Below, one piece after another: positions 36,117 to 48,334 of a stretch of 64,000 nucleotides of DNA (positions within the stretch are counted from its first letter, which is position 1; every line of letters starts with the position of its first letter). The position numbers were made by a program, and so were the translations under genes. The notes under the pieces were generated by a model. That model saw only the letters and a program-made list of their open reading frames with translations. It made no database searches and was not told the DNA's origin. The DNA is from Diphasiastrum complanatum (Eukaryota; Streptophyta; Lycopodiopsida; Lycopodiales; Lycopodiaceae): the NCBI GenBank assembly GCA_029204225.1, contig CM055102.1, forward strand, positions 11,051,245 to 11,115,244. Reading direction: 5' to 3'.

Positions 36117-36200
36117 CCCAATGGGGTTGGCTGAGTTGGTTAGCTTGGCATCCAAAGTTGCTTTGGTCCCAAGTCCGAGCCTCCCTTAACAACCAAGAAG
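36117..36200 (+). mobile_element. tRNA-derived SINE or retro-tRNA with 16-bp target duplication
   Basis: An 84-bp insert bounded by a 16-bp direct repeat, cataaatagagtcgga (36101-36116) and cataaatagagttgga (36201-36216), one mismatch. Inside is an RNA polymerase III-type A box (TGGCTGAGTTGG) and, about 40 bp on, a B-box-like GGTCCCAAGTCC. D-arm and T-arm can be sketched, but the acceptor stem does not pair well, so it is not a working tRNA gene. It lacks a poly-A tail. Confidence 0.65.
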
Positions 36201-36216
36201 CATAAATAGAGTTGGA

Positions 36217-37195
36217 CTACCACGTTCACATGAATAAGCATGAACAGATAGTTCTTTCAGAAAAAATTAAAGTGTAATAACCTCAAGTGTAGTGGTTAAT
36301 AGTTTAGTCAACCAGTTAATGATGGCTCATTGGACAAGGATTCATATAATCACATAAGCAGGATAACTAAGTGAAAAGGGCTTGGCTGACCCAGAACATA
36401 AAGTTAACGAGCATTAAGCAAACTTAATGCAATACAAGGACTTGCTTGTAAAAAAGTCAAAGCATTGCCCAATGGTTTGACAGCATAATCTAGATGGACA
36501 AAGTGTCGTGTTACGATAGAGCAAAGTACCGTTTATAGCCCTATTAAATTAGACATTCACCAAGGTATAAACTAGGATGGTCATTTTTGTACCAAAAATG
36601 TAGTGCTTAACTAACAAAATTCAAGAGCTTGTGTAGGTAGAACAAAGTAATCAAGAGCAAGTTGATATAGGAGTAGCAACTGATATTTTATCAAAGCGTA
36701 CAAAAAAGAATCTAATGCCATGTTCAAAGACTTTATGGAATTACCATTTAGGCTCTTCTCCAATCCTCAGCATACCAGACAGGAGTAGGTCATCCTATCT
36801 ACATTAGATCTAAACAAGTTCATTAACAAAAAGTATCTGAGGGAACTTATGGCAAATCTGAACCAGCAGGTTGAGACACTTGCACAGCTCTTAATTGACT
36901 GTTGAAATCATGCTATCAATCTGCTGCAAAGAATTCCATGAAAATTTTCAAAGATTCTGGTCATGCACAGTGACTGCCTTATTTGCATGCCAAAAATTAG
37001 CATCATATCCTAGGTTACATCATCACAATTTAGCAGACAACTGTTTTAATGGATCGAACTTAAACACCAAACAGTAAAGTTTCAAAAGTGGTATATCAAT
37101 TTCAGAGTTAATGGTCCACTCGGTTTAATATGACGTAAGAAATGTGTATGTCAGACAGGCATCCAAAAATCTTTGAAAATTGAACCAACAATCTG
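36217..37195. other. Region 3' of the NAC gene
   Basis: About 1 kb of AT-rich sequence downstream of the NAC stop codon on that gene's strand. It should include the NAC 3' untranslated region and polyadenylation site, which cannot be fixed by eye. No other gene was seen. Confidence 0.45.
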
Positions 37196-40100
37196 TTATA
37201 TAAGTACAGAACCCATGTGACTTTTCAATCTCCACAACATATGCAAGAGCAAAAACCAGCACAGTGCTGACAAAGCTCCAAGAAAAAACATGAGAGAAAA
37301 ACAGCCATTTCCACGTCTCCCAAAGCAGCGATCTTTCTTAGAGCATTTTCTACGAACTGCAATGTCATGAACTGGAGTGTTCACAGACTGTGCTGTCTCG
37401 TCCTTTGGCATTGAAGTTTGCTTATTGGATCCTTCTAATGCAGACGATCGCCAGACTCGAGACATGAATTCACAGCTGCATCTGAAGCTGACAGCTTTAA
37501 AACAAGCACTCCAGGCCGACAATGTCTGCATTGAGGTAGAACTTTGTCCTGAATTGGTTGTTAGCCAATCTTTCGACTCAAAACTTGTCTGCATTGAGGT
37601 AGAACTTTGTCCTGAATTGGTTGTTAGCCAATCTTTCGACTCAAAACTTGGCTTCCGATTGCGAATATTTTGTGGAAACTCGGCTGCTGAAGCTGGTAAA
37701 ACAGGAACAGAGTCCAAAAGCTCTGAAAACCAAGAAACAGGTTTAGAAGATTTTGAGATACTATCTGGCGAATTGGACATATGAGATGTAGTTGATGTTA
37801 TGTCTGCCAAAAATGAACCGGCATTCTTTGTTCCACTTTGCCGTTCAATTTTTCCTTGTCCTTGAAATGAACTGTGTAACGTCGGCATTGATAAGCCAGA
37901 GTTCGGAAGATCAGGAAGTTCCTCTGTAAAAGAATTTAGATCAGAAGGTGACACCACCATCTCATTCAACCAGTTCTCCAAACGACCAGTAGTAGGTTCC
38001 ACAGCATCTATGAGCTCCAAACCACTGGTAGATGCTTCATTCCATGAATCACCGTGCATCCACTCGTCCACATTTGACGACTCCAACACATCAAAATAAG
38101 CATCCTCAAGACCAACAGTTGCACCTTCTCCCTGGAATTGTGTCCTTTGTACCTGTGATTCTTGCCCTTCTTTGCGTGATTGTTTGATAAGCTGGAACAT
38201 TTCCTCCAACAAGTCCTCTTCTGAGACCTCTTCTGATTCATTGAGGGGATTTGGATTGACGACTTGGCCCTCGTCAAAGGTTTTCTGTTCTAACAGACTG
38301 GATAACACATCTTTGAACATATAGTCATCAACCTCACTGAATTCATACATGTCTTCGGAGATTGTCTTAGGTATTGTTGACTTCTGCACCAAATATTTGC
38401 TTTCCAAAGAACTTTCCCCCACATGCTGAGCTTTGGACTGCAGAGTAGACCGATAAAGTTCATCCAGCATTTCTGCCTCTTCAGGAGAGTAATAGTCAGA
38501 AATGTCCACTTGATTGGCAGAGACAGAAGCAGTGGCATTAGGCTCCCCTAAAGAAACAGGTGCTTCTAACCAAAGGGCAAAGTCCTGGGCTGCTGTAATC
38601 GGGCTTACTGAACCCTCGGTTTCCAGCATAGTGTCTAACCTTTCAAGCTTACAACACACATCACAACTGGCTTCAGTATACAGTAAAACCTTCAAGTTCG
38701 CGCACTTAAACTTTCAAATACTAGATCTAGCCCATAAATCGATATGCATTGATTATAAAGTAGAAGTAGACAGTCCATACCTGAAAAGTAGATCCATTAA
38801 CAGTTGTGAAAGCATCCAGACTTTGATTTGGATCATTGAACAGTATATCATAAAACATTCTGATATCATTCTCACTTCCTTCCTTGGGGTTGAAGCTGTT
38901 AGAAGGGACTCCAAAGGCAGGATTGTCATCCACAACTATTTTGTGATCCTTCACTTCTGAATGCCTGAATCCTTCCTCTTTTGTCAAGGAATCAGCTGAA
39001 AAGGGTACAACCTCTGATTCGGACACAAGCTGCCTCTCATCTGAAATTGGACCGTCTTCTGTTGTTGTGGCACCAACTTCATCTTTGACATCCAAAGATG
39101 TGGATGTATTCTCTGGATTGTTTGGACCAAATCCATTCTTTTTGAAGACACGGCACAAGACAAATGCATCCTGAACAGCTTGACAATTGCCACTATGATC
39201 AGATTCTCCTCCACATATAATGCAGGAAAAGTAACTCAAACTGATCAGAGCGTTGCTACAGAAATCACAAAACTGGAATATTAAAATCAGCTTATTCGGC
39301 ATGACTAATGAAAGTTACATGGGCCTTGGAACCCATAGCAAACCTTGTGGTCTTAGCAATTGGGCCCATCAGTATTAACGTTGTCACTCACATGGGTCTT
39401 AAGTGGGTTGCTGACCTGACCCTAATCTGCGCCCCTGGACCATGGGGAGAGCAGCTTCTTACACCAGAATAGCTTGTGATTGGTTTAGCATAGTACAATG
39501 TATCCGTCATTGTTGATCAATAGTCAGCCTGTGTCATATACATTTTACAATATTCTCCTATGCTTTGTATTCTGCGGATTTTCTCTGTTCTGTGATGTTA
39601 AAGCTTGTAGCTTGGTATCAGGACCATTTTAGATCCAAGGGTCTTTCTTCTACACCATTTTAACTCCACATCTACTTCAGGTGTTTAAATTAACTTCATT
39701 GGACGACCACCAATAGGCTGATGGGTACTATAGGTGGTATATGTAGAAAGACTTTCATTCATTCAGTGGCCGACAATTTAGTATACTGGGTTCTTTGTTG
39801 TAAACCCACATACACACCTCTACCTTCACACACAGGCATGCACATAGTTATGGACTCGCAGGACATTTAGGGCATACTTGACAATATGGGCCCACGATGT
39901 ATTTCATTGAGCCGGAGCCTGGACCACTTCCTAGTATTATTCATAGGCTGATAAGCCACTATCAGTCTTAGGGGCACTACTTTAGAGGCCTCACTTGCTC
40001 CTCAAGTTAACCTAACATAGAGAGCTGTGTATAGGAGTACTTACATTCGTTTAGTAGCTAAAAAAATCAGTACTCTTTGTAGGAGACTCACAGCTCTTCC

Positions 40101-42334
40101 TTTTTAGGGATCAGCCATTGATTTTATCTAGCGTCCATTCAGGTTACCTAAATTAAGAATTGCTTAATTATCATCGTATATTTCTCTTTACGCTTCATGC
40201 GATACCAATACATGGTGATTTAGTTCATGAAATGGTACCTTAGCACTTTCTAAGCCTGCTTTAGCTCACTTTGCGTTAACTCAGTTTTTTTTCCTCGCTG
40301 ATTTACATACACACTCTCCTCTCCTACACGCCCTTCCCTTGCTACTTTTCCACCCTCCTGCTCATGCTTCTTGTTGGCATTCGTGGTCCAGTCAGCTGGT
40401 GTGTTACATACTAACTTACTCATCGGCCACAGCATATACAACAGTCCTCAGGGTGTCACCCAAATAGCTTGGCAGTCAGGTGAAGATTGCTTGATTACCT
40501 TATTTGTGATATTTCGCGTTTGGATGATGGCAATTGGTCCTAATGGTGGGTCACTAATTTCGAAGCTCCGTATATCTGCACATACAGCTTCATGATCTCA
40601 CTGACGGAGGCTGAACGTTTGGAGAAGAGTTTGTTAGCACTGGGGTAGCTTGTGATCAGTTTGGCTCAGCCTTAACATACAATCAGGCTTTGGAATTAGA
40701 AAATAGCAGATTGTGATCAATTTCCAAAGGCCACTCAAGTACGGAGGATCGGTTTTCTTCGACCTATTCTTCAGACATTATACAATATTATCTTCCCATC
40801 TTTTTCCTGTGAATATTCTCTGTTTCATAATGTTAGGCTTGTGACTCACAATGGCTTTCATATACCTTACGAAATTCAAACTTTCTTTGGAGGTTGAAAA
40901 ATATGGACATTCACAACCAACTGATTCTTGCAAAATCTGATAATGTCAATTGCAACAGGGTGTGGGTAGTGTTGTTAAGTGTGGCCGGCCAGGCGCAGGC
41001 TCAATTCCCAACTGCTGCAAAGTGACATCTTTGGGGCTCTCCCCTTCCTTGGCATTGCCTAACTAGCACTGCTACATTGTATATAACCGACCACTAGTAG
41101 CTTAACACGTTGCACAAAAAAAAAAATCTGATAACATGCATATCAAAAGTACATTCTTCACATTATGATATAAAATAGATAATATTGGTAGCTATTGGTA
41201 GGTTCCACCACAGCCTAAAATAAACGTAATTGAAAGGCCTTTCGTAGAAAACGATCACAACATAAATCCTCACTTAAAGACTGACAAAATCAAGGCTTAC
41301 AACAATAAATGTAAGGAAGGAAGATCATATACAACAACATGCTCAAGTGACAAACTATGTGCATCCACGAAAAAACATGTTCATGCTCAGACTAGCACAA
41401 TGTTTGGATGAACAAAAGGGAGCTCATGTGCTACGATGTCTTGTAAAAAGCTTCAGCAGATAAACTCTAAAAGATAACCAAAAACAAAATAAATTGTCAA
41501 TTGGGCACTGACAAAGTAGATGCTTACAACGATAAATGTAAGGAAGCAAAACAACATACTCAAGTGACAAACTATGTGCATCCACGAGATAAAATGTTCA
41601 CGCTCAGACTAGCGCAATGTTTAAATCAATGAATTTGAACAAAAAGGAGCTAATGTGCTACAAACTCTCATAATAAGCTTCAACATATAACCTCTGAAAG
41701 AACACCATATCAATGCTATAGCAACCCAAAAGATGAAGTCCAACATTATACCTGCAACTTTACTTTCCCAGATCCATCGTCCTCGAGTCTATATTCATGC
41801 ATGATCCAATCGGTCCTTTCCCCATGAGGAGCTCTTCCTTTATAAAATACTAAAGTCTTTTTCATTCCTACTGTGCGAGAACCAGTTTTCACTGCCCTGT
41901 CTTTACCAGTTGCCTTCCAATAACCAGCTTCTGTTGCCCTATTTGTGCGGGAGCCATTCGCATATTTTTTATCTCGAGCACTGAAGAAGTACCATTCTGG
42001 ATCGCTGCCCCCTATCAACGATTTGTCTGGAATAATTCAAGACATGGTCAATTGCAGACATTACATCAAATTTCATTAAATGCCTACAAAACAGACAATT
42101 AGGATATTCTTCAACAAAATAAAGAAAAAAATCAGGCATGATCAAATGAAGATCACAAACCACAAGAATATATTTACCAGGCAAGTCCCAAGGTTCACAT
42201 TTGTAGAGATCAACTTCAACAACTACATCGTATTCAATTGCACGGCCATTAACCTTTCTTTTGAGGTAGTACGTCACAAGTTCTACGTCTGTCGGATGAA
42301 ACCTGAAGCCTGGTGGAAGTTTAACCGGAGCCAT
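37196..42334 (-). CDS. Membrane-anchored NAC transcription factor (NTL type)
   Basis: Plant-specific transcription factor held in a membrane by a C-terminal helix and, in studied relatives, released by proteolysis to enter the nucleus. Exons are 42334-42178, 42026-41752, 39170-38781 and 38647-37196 (TAA); phases agree and the product is about 757 residues. Exon 1 starts [16 protein letters not shown] (subdomain A). Exon 2 carries C and D ([54 protein letters not shown]). Exon 3 opens with subdomain E ([11 protein letters not shown]). The long acidic tail in exon 4 ends in a basic patch ([10 protein letters not shown]) and one hydrophobic segment ([19 protein letters not shown]). Introns are 151, 2581 and 133 bp with GT-AG ends. 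Exon 4 holds a perfect 63-bp tandem duplication. TTG at 42352 is in frame but ATG 42334 fits the family start. Confidence 0.9.
37523..37648 (-). repeat. Perfect 63-bp in-frame tandem duplication in NAC exon 4
   Basis: Copies at 37523-37585 and 37586-37648 are identical base for base. Each encodes 21 residues (including [20 protein letters not shown]), so the reading frame is kept. Complete identity points to a recent event, an ongoing copy-number polymorphism or, less likely, an assembly artefact. It lies in the variable activation region between the NAC domain and the membrane helix. Confidence 0.95.
39303..40943 (-). other. Large second intron of the NAC gene
   Basis: Intron 2 spans 41751-39171 on the minus strand. 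The part listed here contains no recognised gene. Its few open frames are under 75 codons. The other notable content is the SINE at 40944-41122. Confidence 0.6.
40944..41122 (+). mobile_element. SINE with 12-bp target duplication in NAC intron 2
   Basis: An insert of about 179 bp ending in an A-run. It is flanked by the perfect direct repeat aaaatctgataa at 40932-40943 and 41123-41134. It contains a B-box-like GGCTCAATTCCC about 65 bp from the left end, a plausible A-box region (gggtagtgttgttaag), and a 3' part with tgtatataaccgacc before the poly-A. Size, tail and duplication are those of a tRNA-type SINE, inserted antisense to the host gene. Confidence 0.75.
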
Positions 42335-43234
42335 CGACAGATAGTTGTCCAAATTGCGGGGTGCTTCAAAAGGAGTATCCTAAGCAAGCTAGAGCCGGAA
42401 AACAATTCAGTTTTTGTTAAAGCAATATAAAGGCTACAAGGCAGCAGGCGTATATGGATTGGGCTAATTGGCGATATGTCACTTTCTTGAACGGCTTCAA
42501 CAACTAGAGGTGGCAAGTTCTTGAACAGCGTCAAAAAGTAGAAATATATGGCAAACTTTTTCAGAAAAACTAACTAATGCAGCGAGGGATGAATAGGATC
42601 AACAGCACTAAAACCTTGTAATACTCCTGGATTCAGGACAAGATGCTCAGAGCCTAATTACAACGACGGAGGAAATCACAAACACAGCAAGCCATGTGAC
42701 AGGGCCAAATAACCCTTATCCGGCTATGTGAAGCCGCAAACCAAACCTGCTTCTAAATCAAAAGCTCGAACACTCACTCCATCAATCCGAAGAGTTTCAC
42801 TGTTATCTGTAGTAATATGCTAAAAATTCATAGATTTGACTTTTCATCTTCGGAACAGTATCCAAGATTGATCCTGAAACAGTCACTTTCAGTCTACCCA
42901 CAGTGATGCTCAGTACTGACAATCACTTGAAACTGAAAAATACTCGATTTCACTGACAAAATGACATAATTAATCAATTCTAAGGTATCACCGGCTGAAC
43001 TTGGACGCATAATGTGAAAAAGCAACAGCTTGATCCTGTTTTCTCTTAAAAGCTGCTCAGTAACGCTTCTCTCAAGCTGAATAAACCCTTCTCGGCAACC
43101 ATAAAATTCCAAGAAATGCCTGCTAACAGTCCCAAAACCCTCTCACGCTGCCCGAAATTCAAGCTTGGATCTACAGACAGACGCAAGGCCACCCCAGGCA
43201 GCGAGGAATCGAGTTGGGCAGGACGGAATGGATA

Positions 43235-43570
43235 CCAAAAGCAGTAAAACGAGAGGGGTTTTTCAGGATTTGCGACCGGATCTGCAGCAGAAGTGATGGA
43301 ATTTTAGCTCTAGCAGGGATGAGATGGAAGATGAATGCTCTCCCGACTTTCATCAGGAGAGCGAGGATCGATGGAAGGGCGTCAGCTGGGCTGCTGGGAG
43401 AGCGAGGATCGTCAGCTGGGCTGCGAGAAAAGGAGGCAGAAGAGAGAAAGAGGGCGAGGGGTGGTAAAGCGCGCTAAAGGGCGAAGCTTCACAGCCACGA
43501 GTGGTGGGATGCAACTTTTCTGCCTCCGGAGGCGGATGCCCAAACCGCATCCCTCCATGGCCTTTTATGC
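43235..43570 (-). promoter_or_regulatory. Proposed NAC promoter and 5' leader exon
   Basis: On the minus strand, GCATAAAAGG at 43570-43561 is a good TATA box. Transcription would start near 43530 and run through a pyrimidine-rich leader (CTCTTTCTCTC, 43480-43420). A 5' UTR intron is likely, from a donor near 43235 to an acceptor gcttgcttag just before GATACTCC near 42380. All of this is inferred from position and consensus. Confidence 0.45.
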
Positions 43571-46300
43571 AACCAAGGACACGGCCCCACGAGCAAACAA
43601 GCGTAGGGACGAATTGTCGCATGTGGCTTCTTTCACATCCGCCTCTCATCTGCCTCCACCACCAGGTAACAGGACATTCCTTCAATAACAAAACGTGTCT
43701 GGTTCCAGAAGGTGCACAAGGAAGCTTCCTCGAAGGACTCCATTCGCCCCCTTTTTTTCTTTTTCTTTTTTTTTTTTTTCATTTTGGATTTATTTATTGA
43801 TTTTTTTTCCAGGTTTTTCATTTGGAATTTATTAATTTTTGCCCTTTTTTTGAATTAGTTTTCCATTTTAGATCTATTTAGTGACCACTGACTATGCCTC
43901 AATTTCAATATAATTTTTTTTTTAGTTATTTTTTAGTAAGTTCAAAAAAAATTCGCCTCCTTTCATCTTTTCTCGAAATAATTTTTTTTTTTTTTTGGGG
44001 TTTTTGATTTATTATGTATGAAGAATAGTCAACATGAAAGGAATAATAAAAAGGTTCTATATAATTGTCAAAGATCTGAAATGATATCATGCAAGTCCAA
44101 TAATAACAACTGAAAGATGGCTTGCATGCGATGGTAAATGGTAACTACACTGGACGGCACCCTCGCTACTTCCTGTGGATTTAGGTGGGGTGGGAGGCTA
44201 GCGGCGAGAAGGAGTATACTGAGTAAAGGGAGAACAACTCATTTTGTGACTAGCAAGGGTGTGGGGCCAAAAGTCTTTACAAACGCCAATAGCAGATAAC
44301 ACGGTTAAATTGAGAGATATTTGGAGAGTTAGCGCTTGGGAAAGGTGATTGTCTTTTTGATAAATGTTAGGAGTTTCCGTCAAAGATTTTGAAGGGTAGA
44401 AGGCTTACAAAAAGATGAGTCTATGTTATCATGTTTTAAGTTGTCAAAAAAAATGCTCAAACAACACCAAAAGTCTTAATTGTCCTTTCTAGTAGTCAAG
44501 TTGGATAAGAATTGGACTTGTGTCGATGCAGGGCAAGCTCGAAGCATGAATGAACTTGTGGGGCCTTGTGCTCCTTCTTCGCTCGACCTAAGTATGCCAG
44601 TTGAATTAGCTGCATTTGGTCTCAAAAAATGTATTGTTGGTTTCATTTGGACTTTGGTTCCCAATATGACTCCATAATCAATGTAGTTGTAACAATGATG
44701 TGAATTGTTGGATTTTCATTTTTTTAAGAATAGACTTCTATTTCAACAAGCTTAATCTATTAGCTATAGTACATTTATTTTTAGGAACTCTAACCTTCAA
44801 GCGTAGGACAAGCAAAACAAAAGCCATTTAGTAAAGTTTTTTCCATGACTGCTTGCTTAGATTATTTTGTCAATTTCCTAGTTGGCCCCCCATCAACTAA
44901 GTATGACATTATAGATTGAATGGTGGAATTTTTTAAATATATCATTCAAGTGGAGATTGGGTATGTTTAGATTGATACTTTTGTCTTTGATTTTTAGCTT
45001 GCATTGATGCTAACAACATAAGTATATTTCTCTCTTTCAACAACAATAACTAAGCCATCTCCTTCCCTCCAAAATTACTTATATATATCCATCTTTCACA
45101 GACAGACTAGCGAATTCTGAAATACCTAGTTGGTTCGAAAAAAAGTCACTTGGGTCACGTAGAAAATGCCCAACTTGACTCTTTTGTTGCTTCCCCCTAG
45201 CTTGATAAGTTGCTCCATAGTTCGTGTAGGACCCGAAGAGAAGACTCGTGCTGTGGTTGGTAGATAGAAGACAGGCAACAAGCAAACACACAACATGGAA
45301 GCGAGAAAACAAAAGGAAAAGAAGCTAGGTAAAAAAATACTTAAAAAGCGGCAACGGTGCCAATGTTGGAAGTAAATCTGATTTGTCACTATTTGGCTAG
45401 ATCTACTCACGATGTGGTGTAGTATAGAGAGGATTATCCGCTTCCTAAGAGCTTCAGATGGAATGCGAAAATAGAAAAAAAAAAAAAAAAAAAAAACAAT
45501 GATGAGCAATAAGGCTTACCCAACTAGTGCTCGAACTAGAATTGAAACTAATCTAAGATGACAAAATGTAAAACCTTACTAAGGCTTACCCAACTAGCAA
45601 GGTGATTAAACTAAATCCTAGATTAACACCCAAAGGGAATGAAATATGGCTTGCGGCTAATACTAAGCAATAAGCAAATAGAAGCATGCCACAAGTAAAA
45701 CCAATGAAAGGAGCCAAGAGGAGGCCCGAGCACCTTCCCTCAAGCTATGCACCTTTCAATGGGAACACAAAGTAATAGAATGATATTCTCAAAGAGAGAG
45801 CAATTTAGCATAATCTCAGAGTGTTGTTTACAAGGCAAATATCTCTCCTTTTATGGCAAGGAGGGTCTTCCATAAGTATCCACTAACTGATGGGACTAAT
45901 CTTTTTCTAGTCTTTCTAGAACTTCTAACTTGGGATTTAGAACTTCAAAGTTTCTTAACTTAGGAAAACTTAAGATAAAATAATTCTAATCTTAAATTTC
46001 CTAAGTCTAAGTTCTAAATCTAAGTTCAAGCTATTTTATTATTATTATTATTATTTTAAGCTTCTACTCATGGGCTTACAAGGCAGAAGTTTATTAACAA
46101 ACACTCGCACGTGGTCTTACAAAACACATGCCACGGAGTTTTATTTTTTTCTCTTTTTTATTTTTTCTATGTTAGCACAGATGCTAACAACCTTCGAAAT
46201 GCCACCAAAATCAGGTTATTTGGACATACAGGCCAAAATTGGCTATTTTAGGCCACTGGTGCCCTAAAATTGGGTCCTAAGTTCTAGAGAGACGAGAGAG
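43571..46300. other. Intergenic DNA, AT-rich with homopolymer runs
   Basis: Oligo-T runs near 43760, 43915 and 43985, a 21-base A run at about 45476-45496, and a tandem phrase aaggcttacccaactag (about 45511 and 45582). No open frame above about 125 codons and no recognisable domains. Part of 46020-46300 may belong to the 5' flank or LTR of the copia element that follows. Confidence 0.45.
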
Positions 46301-46411
46301 AGTCATCTCTCTCACCTGTATTAGGCTGAAATTCGTGGAGAACAGGTCGGAGAAACTTATTCTATTGTTGAGAGAGATCAATAGATCATTGTCACGGTTT
46401 CTTCCTCCATT

Positions 46412-48334
46412 GTGAGCATTGCTTTGTGTATTGTCTTCAAGCTCTTGTGTATGATCTTAGTGTTATCCAAAAGTGGTAGGCTGCTGTTCCACGCACATGT
46501 AGATGGGAATGATCCTTGGTGGATAGATAGTGGAGCCTCATCTCACATGACAAGACATAAGGAATACTTTTCATCATTATTGCCTTATGAGGGAGAGAGC
46601 AACATCATCCATACTGCAAATGATGGTCAATGTGACATCAAAGGCACAAGCAGAATTCCTATTTCTCTTTCAACAAATAGGAAAGCTAATCTTGAAAATG
46701 TATTGTACATTCCTTCAATCACTAAGAGCTTGCTTAGTGCTAGTCAAATGATTGACAAGGGGCTTGTTGTTGAGTTCATTGGAGATGTTTGTTTTATAAG
46801 TAAATGTGGATCCTTGATTGCTAAAGGAAGAAGGCATGGTAAACTTTTCAAACTGGATGCATGTGTGATCTGTAAGAATGAAGGATGTATGGCTAGGGAA
46901 CAATCGACAAACCAAGAAGTTTGGCATAAGAGGTTGGCTCATCCCAACTTCAAATCTTTGGAGGTAATGGCAAAGAAAGAGCATGTGCTTGGTCTCCCTA
47001 AAAGTCTTGTTGCAAATAATACATTTTGTGAACATTGTGCCTTGTCCAAATCTCATGACTTGCTTATTCTAGATCTACTTCTAGATCTAAAGAAGCTTTT
47101 CAACTTGTGCATTCGGATCTTCATTCTTTTAGTACAACTAGCAATGGTGGGGCAAAAGTGTATGCAACTTTTATTGATGACTTTAGTAGGTATACTTGGG
47201 TCTATCTTCTTAAAACCAAGGATGAAGTGTTTGCTGCATTTGTCAAGTTTAAGAATGAAGTGGAAAATCAAATCAATACAAAGATCAAATGCTTGAGATC
47301 AGATAATGGAGGGGAATAGACTTCAAATAAGTTCAAAGATTTTTGCATAGCACATGGGATTAAGAGGGAGTACTCTAGTCCTAGGATTCCACAACAGAAT
47401 GGAGTTTCATAAAGGAAGAATAGAACCCTTTGTGAATGTGCCAAGGCAATGAGACTACATGCTAATCTTGCTAAGTCCTATTGGGGGGAAGCTTTAGCAT
47501 GTGCTAACTATCTATGTAACAAGAGGACAAGTGCTTCTTTGAATGGTAAGACTCCCTTTGAGGTCCTCTATGGTAGGAGGCCGAGTGTCAAGCATTATAA
47601 GATCTTTGGTTGTACTTGTTTTGTCAACATCACTCTTGATGATAGAACTAAAGAAGATCCTTCATCAAAGAAGGGTGTGTTTGTTGGATATAGTGAAGTA
47701 AGCAAGGCTTACAAAGTGTACATTCCTTCTACAAATAAAGTTTTCATAAGTAGGGATGTCATCTTTCATGAAGAGAATGTTTCCAATGTTGTCAATGTTG
47801 ATGATGATGTTGATGTGCCTGATAATCATCATGATGTGCAAGATGTCTTGGATGAAGGTGGAAATGCCACTCCAAAGCAACCTTCAAGGAGGACTCAAAG
47901 ACAAAGGACTGAGCCATCAAGGCTAACCTATGATGAAAAAGGAAAGCAAGTGGTGGAAAACTCTAACTTTTCTTTTCTTACCTCTTTTAATGAACCAACT
48001 TGTGTAGGTGAAGCAATTTAAAAGGAGGAATGGATCCAAGCCATGGATCATGAGCATCAAGCACTCATCAAGAACAACACTTGGAGGTTGGTGGAACTGC
48101 CAAAAGGCAAGAAGGCAATTGGGTGTAAGTGGATCTTCAAGATCAGACAAAAGAAGATGGATCAATCAAAAGGTACAAGGCAAGATTGGTGGCAAAAGGG
48201 TATGCTCAAGGGTATGGCATTGACTACGATGAGACCTTTGCACCTATGACAAAGATGCTAACGATTTGAACCCTTATCTGTCTTGCAACTCTTTATGGTC
48301 GGGACATGTGGCAAATGGATGTTACTAATGCTTT
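46412..48334 (+). pseudogene. Ty1/copia protease-integrase-RT fragment
   Basis: Starts inside pol with protease WWIDSGASSHMTRHKEYF, and gag is missing. The pre-integrase domain (VWHKRLAHPNFKSL, CEHCALSK) follows. After a frame change near 47060-47100 comes integrase: LVHSDLHS, FIDDFSRYTWVYLL and RSDNGGE, then TAG at 47317-47319. The catalytic-Glu motif reads NGVS-stop-RKNRT, with TAA at 47410-47412 exactly where the GAA codon belongs. The frame resumes with YWGEALACANYLCNKRTSAS and SRDVIFHEENV. RT begins with WIQAMDHEHQALIKNNTWRL and decays through frameshifts to WQMDVTNAF near 48330, where gypsy sequence on the opposite strand begins. Confidence 0.85.

Noticed and set aside
36117-36200. Functional tRNA gene
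   Set aside because: A and B boxes are present, but the acceptor stem does not pair, and the unit is bracketed by a target duplication, so a retroposed copy fits better.
42335-42352. NAC start at 42352
   Set aside because: The codon there is TTG. The ATG at 42334 gives the standard family N-terminus.
43214-43688. Arg/Glu-rich frames on both strands around the NAC promoter
   Set aside because: They overlap the proposed 5' leader, share a small internal repeat and show no family motif.
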